Source: Flavobacteriales bacterium | GTDB taxonomy: Bacteria; Bacteroidota; Bacteroidia; Flavobacteriales_D; Sanyastnellaceae | Assembly: GCA_947504275.1 (NCBI GenBank) | Contig: CANNHA010000013.1 | Span: 1 to 33,795 of the forward strand | Reading direction: 5' to 3' | Length of the DNA stretch: 33,795 bases | Part shown: positions 11,801 to 20,736 of the stretch, piece after piece | Position numbering within the stretch: position 1 is the stretch's first letter | Layout of the letters: each line of letters opens with the position of its first letter | Made by a program: the position numbers and the translations under genes | The notes under the pieces: generated by a model | The model's input: the letters and a program-made list of their open reading frames with translations, nothing else | Databases searched by the model: none | What the model was told of the DNA's origin: nothing

Positions 11801-13962
11801 AAATGATTGACTTTTCAGGTGCTACTCCAAGCATTGCCAATCCTTTGAGCATTGATAATACTTTCAATGTCGCCAACTCTTCATACCCAACCCAAGATCA
11901 AATCATTTCTTTGCTCAACGCTAGCAATGACCCTAATGAAGAGCCCTTGATATTGAATGCCCGCATTGTTACCATTTACAATATCAATAATCTTTTGGGT
12001 GTCGGTGGAAGTACTCCTTTCCTGATTCCAGCATCGGAAATCAACCCGGCAGATCCCACCACTCCTTATTCCGGAAACATCTTTGCTACAGGCTATGACC
12101 CATTTCTTGGCAACCTCATTTGCGGTGGCTTTACAACCGACTGGGAATTGGTGTTTACTCCCATTATCGAGGTTGAGAACATCACCCCAGATTGCCCCAC
12201 AAGTAGCATCACCTTTGATTTTCATTCAGGCAGTTACCCTTTTAACTGGACTTCACCCATTTTAAATTCGTCAACAGGTCCTGTGCTTGCCATTAATGAT
12301 GCAGCCAATGCCACTCCCGCTTATTTAACTTACTCAGGATTGACCAATGGTTATGTTCTTGATATTACATTAGAAGATGGATATGGTTGTACCCATGATC
12401 ACACTTTTGATCCATTTATCGCCCCAACAATTGGTCAAATTTCCTTGAACGAATTGGGCGGCAATCCTGTCCTTCTGCCTTCATCACCCAATCAAACCAT
12501 TCGATGCGGAACTGATCCCAATTTCCAATTGGCTGGTCAATGGGAAAATTCAGGCAATAGCAATGCACAGGCCGGTGAGTGGGAGGTCATTTGGAACGGC
12601 AGTACCTTTACCGGCCAATTAAATGGTTATTTCAACCCAGGTGCTGGAAATATTGGCACCGCCAATGCAATTGACTTTAATCAGTTGTACTCAGATCTTT
12701 CCAATGATGGCTTATTGAATACCAACACCACATTGTTCCCTGCAAATCAACCTTTGTATTTCAGTTTGCGCTTTAAACCAACTGTTACAGCACCTGGTTG
12801 CTCTGAGTGGTCAGATGAATATCAAATTGCATTCTTAGACAACTTCATTCCTCAAGCTGTTCTTCTGCCTGCAGGTACCAATGCTGTCAGCAAGTGCATG
12901 AACGAAGCGCAATTTGACCTTTCCGCAATTGGGGGATTACCGCTTAATGGAGCTTGGCACATTGGACCTATCGACCCTCTAACAAGCACAGGTGCTCAGG
13001 ATTTCATCATTGAGAATGGATCAACTTTTGACTTGAGCAATGTAACTGGGCCCGGAATTTTTGAGGCCTATTATGATGTAGCAGGTGTTGCTGGAGTTGA
13101 ATGCCCTATACTGTCCAATGACTTTATCACAGTAACTGTTCATGATACAACTGATGCCATTGTCTCATCCGATATTTATGAAGACTGCATGCCACAGGGG
13201 GATTTTGTATTGACCAATCTCTCCGACCTCATTAACGGGACTACTGATTGCGAATGGTACTTGGATGATGTTCTTCAATCAATCGGAGATTGCAACAGCA
13301 TCAATCTTGCCTTGATGATGCCTAAAACATATGACATTACATTAACCATAACGGATATCAACGGTTGTATTGACACTACTAGATATGAGGACTTGCTTGA
13401 AGTTCATCCTCAACCTGAGGTTGCTTTCTTATACAACCCTGAAAGTGTAACGATGGATAGTCCTGAGTTTCAATTCATCGATGCTTCAGACTCGCCTTTG
13501 GTGAGCTATGAATGGAATTTCGCGAACTACGGAACATCAACGGAACCTTTCACAACCTACAACTTTTCCGAAGTTACTGAACCCGGCAGTTACGATGTTG
13601 TGCTAACAGGAACGGACGCTAATCAGTGCTCGACTGAAGTGACAAGACAGGTGATGATAGAAGAAGGTTTTATTGTCTTCATGCCTTCATCCTTCACTCC
13701 TGACAATGATAACTTAAATGAAGCCCTTCGACCTGTTATTTCTGGTGCTGATCGGATTAAATTTTACAAATTCGTTGTATTTGACAGGTGGGGAAATGTC
13801 GTTTTTGAAACCAACGATTACAAAGAATGGTGGATAGGTGACAACAATGCTAAAACGGGATATTATGTTTCCAACGGCGCTTATCAATGGCGAATGGAGG
13901 TGATTCTTGAAGGGCTTGAAGACAGAAAAATATACAAAGGTTCTGTGACCATTATGCGCTAA
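8836..13962 (+). CDS. Very large type IX-secreted surface protein with gliding-motility C-terminal domain
   Basis: About 1,708 residues from the ATG at 8836; an in-frame ATG at 8803 adds 11 residues before what is clearly a signal peptide (MKKRGISIFVYSILF... ending near LLGQ). The first 130 residues resemble a prepeptidase-type beta domain. Next come DADGDGYG, a thrombospondin-3-like calcium motif, and a CDDGNPETVGD module. Long beta-rich, Asn/Thr-rich stretches follow, with paired-cysteine modules opening as CGC, CTC and CNC near nt 10390, 11167 and 11551. A PKD-like segment lies near 13430-13660. The last 90 or so residues form the CHU_C/TIGR04131 domain (FTPDNDNLNEALRP, FDRWGNVVFE, YKGSVTIMR), a type B sorting signal for type IX secretion. 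It probably acts as an adhesin or extracellular matrix protein. No enzyme domain is recognisable. It ends at a strong terminator. Confidence 0.92.
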   Translation: MKKRGISIFVYSILFTTIAMVCSSNNLLGQDEPNSAFTQDPTTGCVSINVDPAQYTPSANPGGPGCANNPSWAGVQQPDVWVLINVPSTGVLFLNPSGTVDAGMAAYTFNAATNTYTLLDCDDDTGPGLMPQITVTQPAGTPIYVQLWAYGGGNITFQMCSSECANPQSYSPDADGDGYGETGVTVSTCNPEPGWVTNSTDCNDQCGTVYTGMTCDDGNPETVGDVILGSNCMCQGTIPTLNDCIPGGAESFTFTPAAALAAPVIGTNVQICYEIDWQSMNGLWMDGIQFQLGPGWTAIAQDVLPANCGGGVGNWVYSATINPSTPCGGTDDLSGTNNTFGYYFDYNSSGSPGTNWGDGGSCTFTGCITATINSANIADLNINVLSGGDNIFGSYGGGCGECVPSGYSYPPPTGGTAPCGINLPICVTPSLCDETNGLITIDNTNQNFVSFFNPPASGNLIIEVNGQQVQSFPAPFVGSPLDIDFTMYANGSATNAVTAYFDALPTCTATSNLVSPAACGCLVEFQSVTATCQPMPVGGSGDNYYDVEVDLNVNALPIGSTLTMEYECGGTQPWLINNSLVMTTINNNTWSFGVFAPLNTQGALALSSDALCDITFTIVDAGGNDLGPTCTLPAPETVTIPQIELINPSVTNCSSTAQGSAFDVALTANISGFDFMSTNNTLSFFNSGVPVAVSVNGGIAANTFDLTTLPAGTTTFDLDYTNVVYNDANALTFSISDGACSFNALVNETDPTTPASLSNTFDFMINNTAGNPFFSEPCTCQITNLQITNTTPACIGYGNFFELEVSFDFAYPPNGVPAHIYYTSTLDTIANPVFTKNTLNQYPTFSNDFTTGNFPTLSFFDQIPTPPAGVGLMEPYTNNLVVDFEYPNGIGLNCSAVIPFTIPGACNCDIVDMGTFSPALTPNGAAAPNQLVLCPNDNLDFVSNNNFTPPAIAYEEVTANDYQPIPDQRALGLILVDPVSGQQILWDYEMIDFSGATPSIANPLSIDNTFNVANSSYPTQDQIISLLNASNDPNEEPLILNARIVTIYNINNLLGVGGSTPFLIPASEINPADPTTPYSGNIFATGYDPFLGNLICGGFTTDWELVFTPIIEVENITPDCPTSSITFDFHSGSYPFNWTSPILNSSTGPVLAINDAANATPAYLTYSGLTNGYVLDITLEDGYGCTHDHTFDPFIAPTIGQISLNELGGNPVLLPSSPNQTIRCGTDPNFQLAGQWENSGNSNAQAGEWEVIWNGSTFTGQLNGYFNPGAGNIGTANAIDFNQLYSDLSNDGLLNTNTTLFPANQPLYFSLRFKPTVTAPGCSEWSDEYQIAFLDNFIPQAVLLPAGTNAVSKCMNEAQFDLSAIGGLPLNGAWHIGPIDPLTSTGAQDFIIENGSTFDLSNVTGPGIFEAYYDVAGVAGVECPILSNDFITVTVHDTTDAIVSSDIYEDCMPQGDFVLTNLSDLINGTTDCEWYLDDVLQSIGDCNSINLALMMPKTYDITLTITDINGCIDTTRYEDLLEVHPQPEVAFLYNPESVTMDSPEFQFIDASDSPLVSYEWNFANYGTSTEPFTTYNFSEVTEPGSYDVVLTGTDANQCSTEVTRQVMIEEGFIVFMPSSFTPDNDNLNEALRPVISGADRIKFYKFVVFDRWGNVVFETNDYKEWWIGDNNAKTGYYVSNGAYQWRMEVILEGLEDRKIYKGSVTIMR

Positions 13963-13984
13963 AGTAACTAACGTGCAAACGTTG

Positions 13985-14018
13985 AAACTTCCCACCCTTT
14001 GTGTGGGAAGTTTTTTTT
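13985..14018 (+). terminator. Intrinsic terminator after the large secreted protein
   Basis: A perfect 11-bp stem (AAACTTCCCAC, 13985-13995, with GTGGGAAGTTT, 14003-14013) closes a 7-nt loop. The T-run 14011-14018 overlaps the end of the stem and extends past it. It lies 22 bp after the stop and separates the two secreted-protein genes into independent transcripts. Confidence 0.9.
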
Positions 14019-14038
14019 AATGCACTTAATTTTAACTC

Positions 14039-16048
14039 ATGCGAGTCATACTTTTATTTCTGGTTTTCCTTGCTCCACTCGGTGTTAATGCACAAGCACT
14101 CATTGGAACCTTATCTGCTGCAGAGGCCAACAATGACGGCATTATTTGCTTTGGAGAAAACTTCAGTTTCAATATTTTAGGCATTAACGGTATGCCCGTT
14201 GATTTGGGAATACCAGCTGTGAATTATAATCCTGGTGTTGGTATTGCCATCTTTGCAGCGTCTCCCAGTTACTCCAATAACGAAGTCGCATTAGACCCTG
14301 CCCTTATCGGCATCGTTGAATCTCAGCCATACAATGTACTTCTTGCTCCTTTTGCATTTGATTTCAACACCTTGGTGGCCTTCATACCTCCACCCTTGAA
14401 CAATCTTAACTCCCCCATTACCCTGTATTTCCAAGCCATTACTTTGTACGATATAAACGTTAATCTCCCGTACATCACTATCCCTGGAAATCCTTTGGAC
14501 GCTGCTCAAACCAATACCATTGCTTTGACCATTCAACCTGAAATCATGGTATCTACTAACCAAGACTGCGTCAACAATTGGATTGAGGTTACAGTCAGCC
14601 AAGCAGGTATGGGGAATATTGCATTTGACATCAACAATGTGTATCCCAGCAACGCCAATTTTCCGATTTCAATCGTTAACCAAAGTACAGACAATATCAC
14701 CAATGTTATAGGTAGTAACATTCCCTTTGGAATGGATATCATCAACCCTGATGGATGCTCCGCTACCATCAATGACAATTATATTGGTTCAACCTCCGCA
14801 AGTATTGACCCTGTGGGAGTTTTGTGCGAAGGTGACGCGCCCTTTAACTTGAACGCGCAACCATTGGGGGGGGCATGGTCGGGAAATCCAAATGTTTTAA
14901 ACAATGGTAGTTTTGACCCTTCAGGAGTGAACATCAACACCAGCACCAATTATCCCATAAGCTACACACCTCTTGTTCCGGTGGGAGGGTGCGCTGTTCC
15001 TGCTAGCGTCACCATTAATGTTCTACCTGATGCCTACAGCCAATTTACTTTCCCAACGGAAATGTGCATCAATGACGAACCCATTTCCTTACAAGCAACT
15101 GTATTAGGCGGTGTTTGGTCGGCACCCAATAACAGCGTCAATTCGCAAGGCGCTTTTAACCCTTCAACATCTGGTGCAGGATTACAAACCATTATCTATG
15201 CGGTGGGCGGAACATGTCCCAGTTACACCACGCATGACATATTGGTATACGCGCTACCTGTCATTCAATTTGATGCCACAGCAACGGAAGGCTGTTTGCC
15301 ACTATCAGTTGATTTTACCAATACTACTGCAGGTAGCAACAGCGATTTCATTTGGACGGTAGATGGATTGCAGGCCGCTGCTGGAGCAAATAATTTCACC
15401 TATATTTTTGAAAATAGTTTATGCCACAGCATTGGTTTATCATTAACAGACAATCATGGCTGCTCCAATTTCATGGACTCACTCAATCTAATCTGTCCCT
15501 ATCCCGACCCCATCGTTGACTTTGAATACAACCCAATAAAACCGTCATTAGCTGACTTCGAGATAACATTCAATGAAACACTCGGCAACACCGCCGTCAA
15601 TTTTTGGGAATTTGGAGACGGTCAATCCTCCTATGATTGGGCCCCTGGGCATTACTATGACGCTGTGGTACCTTCCGAGTTTGAAGTTTGCTTAACGGGA
15701 TTTGATGTTCTAGGTTGTGAAAGCAAAATATGCAAGTTCCTACAGATAGAAAGTGGATTTGAAATTTATTGCCCTACAGCATTTACACCAGGAAATGATG
15801 GTCTCAACGATGGCTTCAGACCAACCTTAGTGAGTAAAAAAGAAATATACAAATACCGCATGCGTATTTTCAATAGAAATGGTGAAAAGATTTTTGAAAG
15901 CGATGATTACAAACAAGCCTGGTATGGCAACAACGACAAAGGAGATGTCTATGTGCCTGATGGTGCTTATAATTGGTTTATCGAAATCAACTTGGAAGGA
16001 TTGTCTGAAAGAAAAACTTTCAAAGGAAGCGTATTAATTGTCAGATAA
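14039..16048 (+). CDS. Type IX-secreted surface protein with PKD-like domains and gliding-motility C-terminal domain
   Basis: 669 residues with a clear signal peptide (MRVILLFLVFLAPLGVNAQ, cleavage after NAQ). The middle holds two copies of a beta repeat of about 80 residues beginning GGAWSGNPN (residue 277) and GGVWSAPNN (residue 357), each followed by an N/Q-G-x-F-x-P-S motif. This repeat type is common in SprB-like and other flavobacterial adhesins. Two PKD-like domains follow (one with VDFTNTT, one with FWEFGDGQSS). The last 90 or so residues are the CHU_C/TIGR04131 sorting domain (FTPGNDGLNDGFRP, IFNRNGEKIFES, FKGSVLIVR). It is a smaller paralogue in design of the preceding large protein and is probably also displayed on the surface through type IX secretion. 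An 8-base G tract (14866-14873) lies in the first repeat. The gene converges on a lipoprotein gene 8 bp away. Confidence 0.92.
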   Translation: MRVILLFLVFLAPLGVNAQALIGTLSAAEANNDGIICFGENFSFNILGINGMPVDLGIPAVNYNPGVGIAIFAASPSYSNNEVALDPALIGIVESQPYNVLLAPFAFDFNTLVAFIPPPLNNLNSPITLYFQAITLYDINVNLPYITIPGNPLDAAQTNTIALTIQPEIMVSTNQDCVNNWIEVTVSQAGMGNIAFDINNVYPSNANFPISIVNQSTDNITNVIGSNIPFGMDIINPDGCSATINDNYIGSTSASIDPVGVLCEGDAPFNLNAQPLGGAWSGNPNVLNNGSFDPSGVNINTSTNYPISYTPLVPVGGCAVPASVTINVLPDAYSQFTFPTEMCINDEPISLQATVLGGVWSAPNNSVNSQGAFNPSTSGAGLQTIIYAVGGTCPSYTTHDILVYALPVIQFDATATEGCLPLSVDFTNTTAGSNSDFIWTVDGLQAAAGANNFTYIFENSLCHSIGLSLTDNHGCSNFMDSLNLICPYPDPIVDFEYNPIKPSLADFEITFNETLGNTAVNFWEFGDGQSSYDWAPGHYYDAVVPSEFEVCLTGFDVLGCESKICKFLQIESGFEIYCPTAFTPGNDGLNDGFRPTLVSKKEIYKYRMRIFNRNGEKIFESDDYKQAWYGNNDKGDVYVPDGAYNWFIEINLEGLSERKTFKGSVLIVR

Positions 16049-16056
16049 AACTAAGG

Positions 16057-16596
16057 CTATGGAGCGGACTGACTTTCCAACTTCTCAATGATCTCTTGAT
16101 CTGACATACCCGTCCATTGCAAACTTTGGTTGGCTGTTTTGGCCCAGGGAGAATCTGGATAGCGCTCGATTGTTGCTCTGTAATATTTTTCTGCTTGCTG
16201 AGGCTGATTTAAAAATTCATCATACTGGTATCCTACCAAATAGGTAGCGTAATCTTTCTTGGATGCGTTGGGATGCTCCACATAATTCATTAGGAACTGA
16301 ACCGCTTGCTGATACTTCCCAATGCTAGAAGACAATTGAGCAGCATCTAAAAGATAAACAGCCGACAAAGAGTCCTGACGGTACTTGTTGGAATATTCTG
16401 TCAAACATTTTAAAAGTTCTTCACTCTTGACCAAATCAATAGGTTGATTGCTCTGATAAACCTGCTTAGACAGTTGAGATATCTGATTGCTCAATTTCAT
16501 TTGTTCCTCCCCGCGACCTTGGGAAGAATCATTGCATGCAGACCACATCCCTGCCGTCAAAGCAAGAACAAAAAGAAAACACTTACATCGCATCAT
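16057..16596 (-). CDS. TPR-like outer-membrane lipoprotein
   Basis: 179 residues. The start MMRCKCFLFVLALTAGMWSAC is a lipoprotein signal with the modified Cys near residue 21; two adjacent ATG codons (16596, 16593) are both possible. The mature part is helical. It includes paired helices typical of tetratricopeptide repeats (AVYLLDAAQLSSSIGKYQQA, then AEKYYRATIERYPDSPWAKT), as in YfiO/YbgF-type periplasmic scaffolds. Its start overlaps the 3' end of the deformylase gene by 14 bp, so it is co-transcribed with it. No catalytic motif is visible. It probably scaffolds an envelope complex, but no partner can be named. Confidence 0.8.
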   Translation of the reverse strand: MMRCKCFLFVLALTAGMWSACNDSSQGRGEEQMKLSNQISQLSKQVYQSNQPIDLVKSEELLKCLTEYSNKYRQDSLSAVYLLDAAQLSSSIGKYQQAVQFLMNYVEHPNASKKDYATYLVGYQYDEFLNQPQQAEKYYRATIERYPDSPWAKTANQSLQWTGMSDQEIIEKLESQSAP

Positions 16597-17152
16597 GAAA
16601 CTTCATTCTATAATTTACACTAACATTTCCTTTAGCGATGTTGTTCAACTTACTTTTGAGCAAAGTTCTTTTCATTGGACTAACGCGATCTGAGATAAGT
16701 ATACCCTCCAAGTGATCATACTCATGCTGCACAACACGTGCAGGAAAGCCATCTAACTCCTCTTCATATAAATCCCAATTTTCATCGTAATACTCTATTT
16801 TAACGATGGGCTTGCGGTAAATCTCTAAACGCATATGCGGCAGGCTCAAACAACCTTCTTCCATGGACCACTCTTCTCCCTCCTCCTCGTAAATAATGGG
16901 ATTAATAAAAACTCTTTTAAAATCTTTGCAATCTGGATCTGCGTCTTCACCTTCACCATATTGAGAGACGTCTACAACGAAAAGCCTGATGGGTAGGCCA
17001 ACTTGAGGGGCAGCCAAACCAACACCAGGGGCCTTGTGCATGGTTTCAAACATGTTGTTCACCAGCTCTTGTAACTGAGGATAGTTCTTATCAATATCCT
17101 CTGCCTTCTTTTTTAGAACAGGGTCACCGTAGGCTACAATGGGTAGAATCAT
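16583..17152 (-). CDS. def: Peptide deformylase
   Basis: 189 residues, normal for the family. All three signature motifs are present: GVGLAAPQVG (43-52), EGCLS with metal ligand Cys101, and QHEYDH with His143, Glu144 (catalytic) and His147. The enzyme removes the formyl group from the N-terminal methionine of new proteins, using a bound Fe2+ or similar ion. The acidic insertion GEGEDADPD before the second motif is also common in Bacteroidota deformylases. It lies 25 bp after the PorQ-like gene on the same strand and overlaps the following lipoprotein gene. Confidence 0.97.
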   Translation of the reverse strand: MILPIVAYGDPVLKKKAEDIDKNYPQLQELVNNMFETMHKAPGVGLAAPQVGLPIRLFVVDVSQYGEGEDADPDCKDFKRVFINPIIYEEEGEEWSMEEGCLSLPHMRLEIYRKPIVKIEYYDENWDLYEEELDGFPARVVQHEYDHLEGILISDRVSPMKRTLLKSKLNNIAKGNVSVNYRMKFHDAM

Positions 17153-17177
17153 TCAACAAAAATAAGAGTTAAAACAA

Positions 17178-18206
17178 TCAATGATACGAAAATGGCTGAA
17201 ATACTATTCCAAATGAATGAACGACGTTGGATGGATTAAAATTGGACCACGAATAATTGAACTCCCAACGCTTAGTAGTGAATCCCAATCCCATGGACAT
17301 GCCCACCAAACCTGGCGCGCTCTCAATTTGAAGCGTCTTACGTCTTTCATAATTAAAACCTGTATACAAGCGCAATTGACCGAACTGCCATTCCATGGCA
17401 GTATGAACATGTCGCATGGCGTTGTCACCCCAAATCCATCGCTGTTCCGTGATTGTCTCTCCAGTGATGGGGTCAGTTGTTTGAATCAACATCTTCTCCT
17501 CCTCAGAAAGTACATCCCATTGTTGCAATCCATAAAGCGTTAGCAAAAAACGAAAAGGAGCATTCTTGGGTTTCTTCGTCAAGCCCAATTGAATGTCAAA
17601 AGGACTTTTCTGGTCATCACCATAGACCATACCCATTCCTTTAAAAAGCAAGGATGCAGACCATGAAGATTTTGGTTCTTTGTAATAAAAGCCTACATCC
17701 ATAAAAGTTCCGGTTAAACTATTTTGAGGCATTTGCACCACGGCTTGTTGCAATGACGCTCCCATTTGTAAGCTAGAATCTATCTGATAACTTGCAACAC
17801 CTTTCAATGAGAAATCCGCAGCGGACCAAGTTCCCGAATTGTTTCCATTGGCATCATAGGCTTCATTTTTACCATAACCCAAATACTGGAATCCCATACC
17901 CCACACAAACTTGCCTTTTTGTCCAAAACCATAAGCCAATTCTGTTGCATTGGTTTTCCCAATGTAACGGGTATACCCCATCGCCAACTTTCCTTTGGAT
18001 AGCGTATCCAAAAGTGCTGGATTGTATAAATACATTGCACTTTGGGTTTCTTTATACGCACCCGAATAACCACCCAAACCTATCACCGCTGACTGGAATC
18101 CCAATTGAGATGACTGAAAACTACTCTCTCCAGCACCATTTTGCGCAAAAGTTTTGGTTGTACAAAACAACAACAAAGCCATTCCTATTTGCCTAGAAAT
18201 CTTCAT
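17178..18206 (-). CDS. porQ: PorQ-like type IX secretion system protein
   Basis: 342 residues from the ATG at 18206 (a TTG two codons upstream is less likely). It has a signal peptide (MKISRQIGMALLLFCTTKTFAQ) and a body of amphipathic beta strands with aromatic ends, as in outer-membrane barrels. The pattern fits PorQ: an early LGGYSGAYKETQ segment followed by NPALLD, alternating strands, then TGFNYERRKTL and a C-terminal GMSMGLGFTTKRWEFNYSWS strand pair. In Porphyromonas, PorQ is an outer-membrane component needed for type IX secretion. The two secreted proteins encoded about 1 to 9 kb away carry the matching sorting domain. It lies between lon and def. The assignment rests on overall pattern and not on a unique motif. 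Confidence 0.75.
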   Translation of the reverse strand: MKISRQIGMALLLFCTTKTFAQNGAGESSFQSSQLGFQSAVIGLGGYSGAYKETQSAMYLYNPALLDTLSKGKLAMGYTRYIGKTNATELAYGFGQKGKFVWGMGFQYLGYGKNEAYDANGNNSGTWSAADFSLKGVASYQIDSSLQMGASLQQAVVQMPQNSLTGTFMDVGFYYKEPKSSWSASLLFKGMGMVYGDDQKSPFDIQLGLTKKPKNAPFRFLLTLYGLQQWDVLSEEEKMLIQTTDPITGETITEQRWIWGDNAMRHVHTAMEWQFGQLRLYTGFNYERRKTLQIESAPGLVGMSMGLGFTTKRWEFNYSWSNFNPSNVVHSFGIVFQPFSYH

Positions 18207-18232
18207 CTCCAATCAACGATTAAAGCTTGGCA

Positions 18233-20665
18233 TTATTGCCAAGTCTTCTTGGTTACTTTCTCCTTTAGCAATGCAATATCCAAAACCTCAAACATTTCAT
18301 TAACGAAGTAAAACTTCAAACCCTTGAGGTATCTTTCATTGATTTCTTCAATGTCTTTCCTGTTCTTTTCACATAAGATGATTTCTTTGATACCCGCTCT
18401 CTTGGCTGCCAGTATTTTTTCTTTGATTCCACCAACTGGCAAAACCCTACCCCGCAAAGTAATTTCTCCAGTCATGGCCAAAAACTTTTTCACCTTGCGC
18501 TGCGTAAAAGCAGAAGCCATAGCGGTAAGCATTGTAATACCCGCGCTAGGACCATCCTTGGGCACAGCTCCTTGCGGCACGTGCAGATGAATGTTAGCGG
18601 CGTCAAAATCTTTAATCTCTGCGCCAATCAATTCAGCGTTGGCCTTTAGATATTCTAATGCAATCACTGCAGATTCTTTCATGACGTCACCCAAATTACC
18701 CGTCAATGTCAACTTGCCTTTCCCTGGTGTTAGACTGGTTTCGATGAAAAGAATATCACCTCCTGTTGGTGTCCATGCCAATCCTGTTACTACGCCAGGA
18801 ACATCATTGTCCGTGTATCGATCTTTTTCATAGCTAGCACCCAATACTTGAATGACATCTTCACGTTTCAAAACTTTAGAATACTTCTCTTCCAATGCAA
18901 TCTGCTTGGCGCGATTGCGAATCAATTTACCGATTCTTTTCTCCAAAGAACGAACGCCACTTTCATTGGTGTATTCCTCCACCAACATCGTCAATATTTC
19001 ATCTGGAAACTGAATCTTGGATTCTGTGATTCCATTCTCTTTTAATTGTTTGGGAAGCAAATGCCTCTTAGCTATTTCTAACTTCTCTTCAACCGTGTAT
19101 CCTGAAACTTCAATAATCTCCAAACGGTCACGCAAGGCCGGTTGAATGGATGACAAGCTATTGCAAGTTGCAATGAACATCACCTTGGATAAATCGTAAT
19201 CCAACTCAACATAGTTGTCATAAAATGCACTATTTTGTTCTGGATCCAATACCTCCAACAGTGCACTGCTCGGATCACCGTGCACGCCTTGACCAACTTT
19301 ATCTATTTCATCCAAGACAAACAAGGGATTGCCTGTTCCTGATTTTTTCAAACTCTGCAAAATGCGACCCGGCATCGCTCCAATGTATGTTTTGCGGTGT
19401 CCTCTAATCTCAGCTTCATCGTGCAAACCTCCCAAAGCCATACGCACATACCTCCTTCCTAAGGCTTCTGCAATGGATTTACCCAAAGAAGTTTTACCAA
19501 CTCCGGGAGGACCGTAAAGGCATATGATGGGAGACTTCATATCGCCCTTGATTTTGAGAACGGCCAAGTGCTCAATGATGCGCTCTTTCACTTTTTCCAT
19601 TCCAAAATGATCACGATCCAAAACTTCTTTGGCATGCTTCAAATCAAAATTGTCATCTGAATATTCCTCCCATGGCAAATCCAAAAGAAGGTCTATGTAA
19701 TTGGCTTGAACACTGAATTCTCCTGCTTGGGGATTCATGCGTTCCAATTTTCCCAACTCCTTGAAAAAAACTTTGGCTACATGCTCTGGCCATTTCTTAT
19801 CAGCGGCCCTTGCGCGTTTTTCTTCAATTTCTTCCTTTAGCGGATTGGCTCCCAATTCATCTTGAATCTGGCGCATTTGCTGTTGCAAGAAATACTCGCG
19901 CTGCTGCTTGGATATATCGGTATGAACTTTCTTGTGAATCTCATTCTTCATCTCCAACATTTGGATCTCCTTGGCCAAGTGCTCCATGACCATCTGTGCT
20001 CTTTCTCTCAAATCTGCCACTGCCAATAGCGCTTGTTTTTGCTCAACGTTGGCCTTCATATTGGAAGATATGAAATTGGTTAAAAAACTCAATCCGCCAA
20101 TATTCTTGATGGCCACCGAAGCCTCTGTTGGAATCTCTGGAGAAAATTGAATCACCTTCAGCGCTTGTTCTTTGATGGACTCAAACAAAGCCTGTTGTTC
20201 CTTGGAGGCATCGTCTCTGTTCACTTCCGGAAACTCCTGCACTTGGGCTTTGAAATAAGGATCCAAGGCAACCATTCCTTGAATTTCAAAACGCTTCTTT
20301 CCCTGCAAAATGACCGTGGTATTTCCATCGGGCATTTTCAACATTTTGATAATGGTAGCCTGCGTTCCTATTCTATAAAGGTCATCAAAACCTGGCTCAT
20401 CAATGTCTGGATTGATTTGCGCTACAACACCAATTGTCTTTTTTCCTTTATTGGCATCCTGAATCAAACGGATACTCTTATCTCTGCCCACAGTAATGGG
20501 GATAACAACACCTGGAAAAAGAACCGTATTTCGCAATGGTAAAATGGGAAGTACCGCTGGGGTTTCTTCCTTGTCCATAGCATCTTCATCCTCAGCCGTA
20601 ATCAATGGGATATACTCATGATCCGCCATGTCTTCTGGTAATAAATTAAAAAATGATTCTTCCAT
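18233..20665 (-). CDS. lon: ATP-dependent Lon protease
   Basis: 810 residues from the ATG at 20665 (MEESFFNLLPEDM). The frame stays open upstream to a GTG at 20734, but those 23 residues (GHKGSRSILALLL...) do not resemble Lon and I exclude them. The N-terminal LON substrate domain starts at LPILPLRNTVLFPG. A coiled coil follows, then the AAA+ domain with Walker A GPPGVGKTS (from residue 385) and a Walker B region FVLDEIDKV. The C-terminal protease domain has catalytic Ser707 in PKDGPSAGI and Lys750 in GGIKEK, 43 residues apart as in E. coli Lon. It degrades misfolded and regulatory proteins in the cytoplasm. An acidic 30-residue N-terminal leader precedes the LON domain. It is 20 bp upstream of the porQ-like start codon region. 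Confidence 0.97.
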   Translation of the reverse strand: MEESFFNLLPEDMADHEYIPLITAEDEDAMDKEETPAVLPILPLRNTVLFPGVVIPITVGRDKSIRLIQDANKGKKTIGVVAQINPDIDEPGFDDLYRIGTQATIIKMLKMPDGNTTVILQGKKRFEIQGMVALDPYFKAQVQEFPEVNRDDASKEQQALFESIKEQALKVIQFSPEIPTEASVAIKNIGGLSFLTNFISSNMKANVEQKQALLAVADLRERAQMVMEHLAKEIQMLEMKNEIHKKVHTDISKQQREYFLQQQMRQIQDELGANPLKEEIEEKRARAADKKWPEHVAKVFFKELGKLERMNPQAGEFSVQANYIDLLLDLPWEEYSDDNFDLKHAKEVLDRDHFGMEKVKERIIEHLAVLKIKGDMKSPIICLYGPPGVGKTSLGKSIAEALGRRYVRMALGGLHDEAEIRGHRKTYIGAMPGRILQSLKKSGTGNPLFVLDEIDKVGQGVHGDPSSALLEVLDPEQNSAFYDNYVELDYDLSKVMFIATCNSLSSIQPALRDRLEIIEVSGYTVEEKLEIAKRHLLPKQLKENGITESKIQFPDEILTMLVEEYTNESGVRSLEKRIGKLIRNRAKQIALEEKYSKVLKREDVIQVLGASYEKDRYTDNDVPGVVTGLAWTPTGGDILFIETSLTPGKGKLTLTGNLGDVMKESAVIALEYLKANAELIGAEIKDFDAANIHLHVPQGAVPKDGPSAGITMLTAMASAFTQRKVKKFLAMTGEITLRGRVLPVGGIKEKILAAKRAGIKEIILCEKNRKDIEEINERYLKGLKFYFVNEMFEVLDIALLKEKVTKKTWQ

Positions 20666-20736
20666 GCCCACAATTTTCTTTTGGCCCAATCTCAACAGCA
20701 ATGCCAAAATTGACCTACTGCCTTTGTGGCCCACTT

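Noticed and set aside
20666-20734. Upstream extension of lon starting at a GTG
   Set aside because: The extra 23 residues are basic/leucine-rich and not Lon-like; the ATG at 20665 gives the usual length and start.
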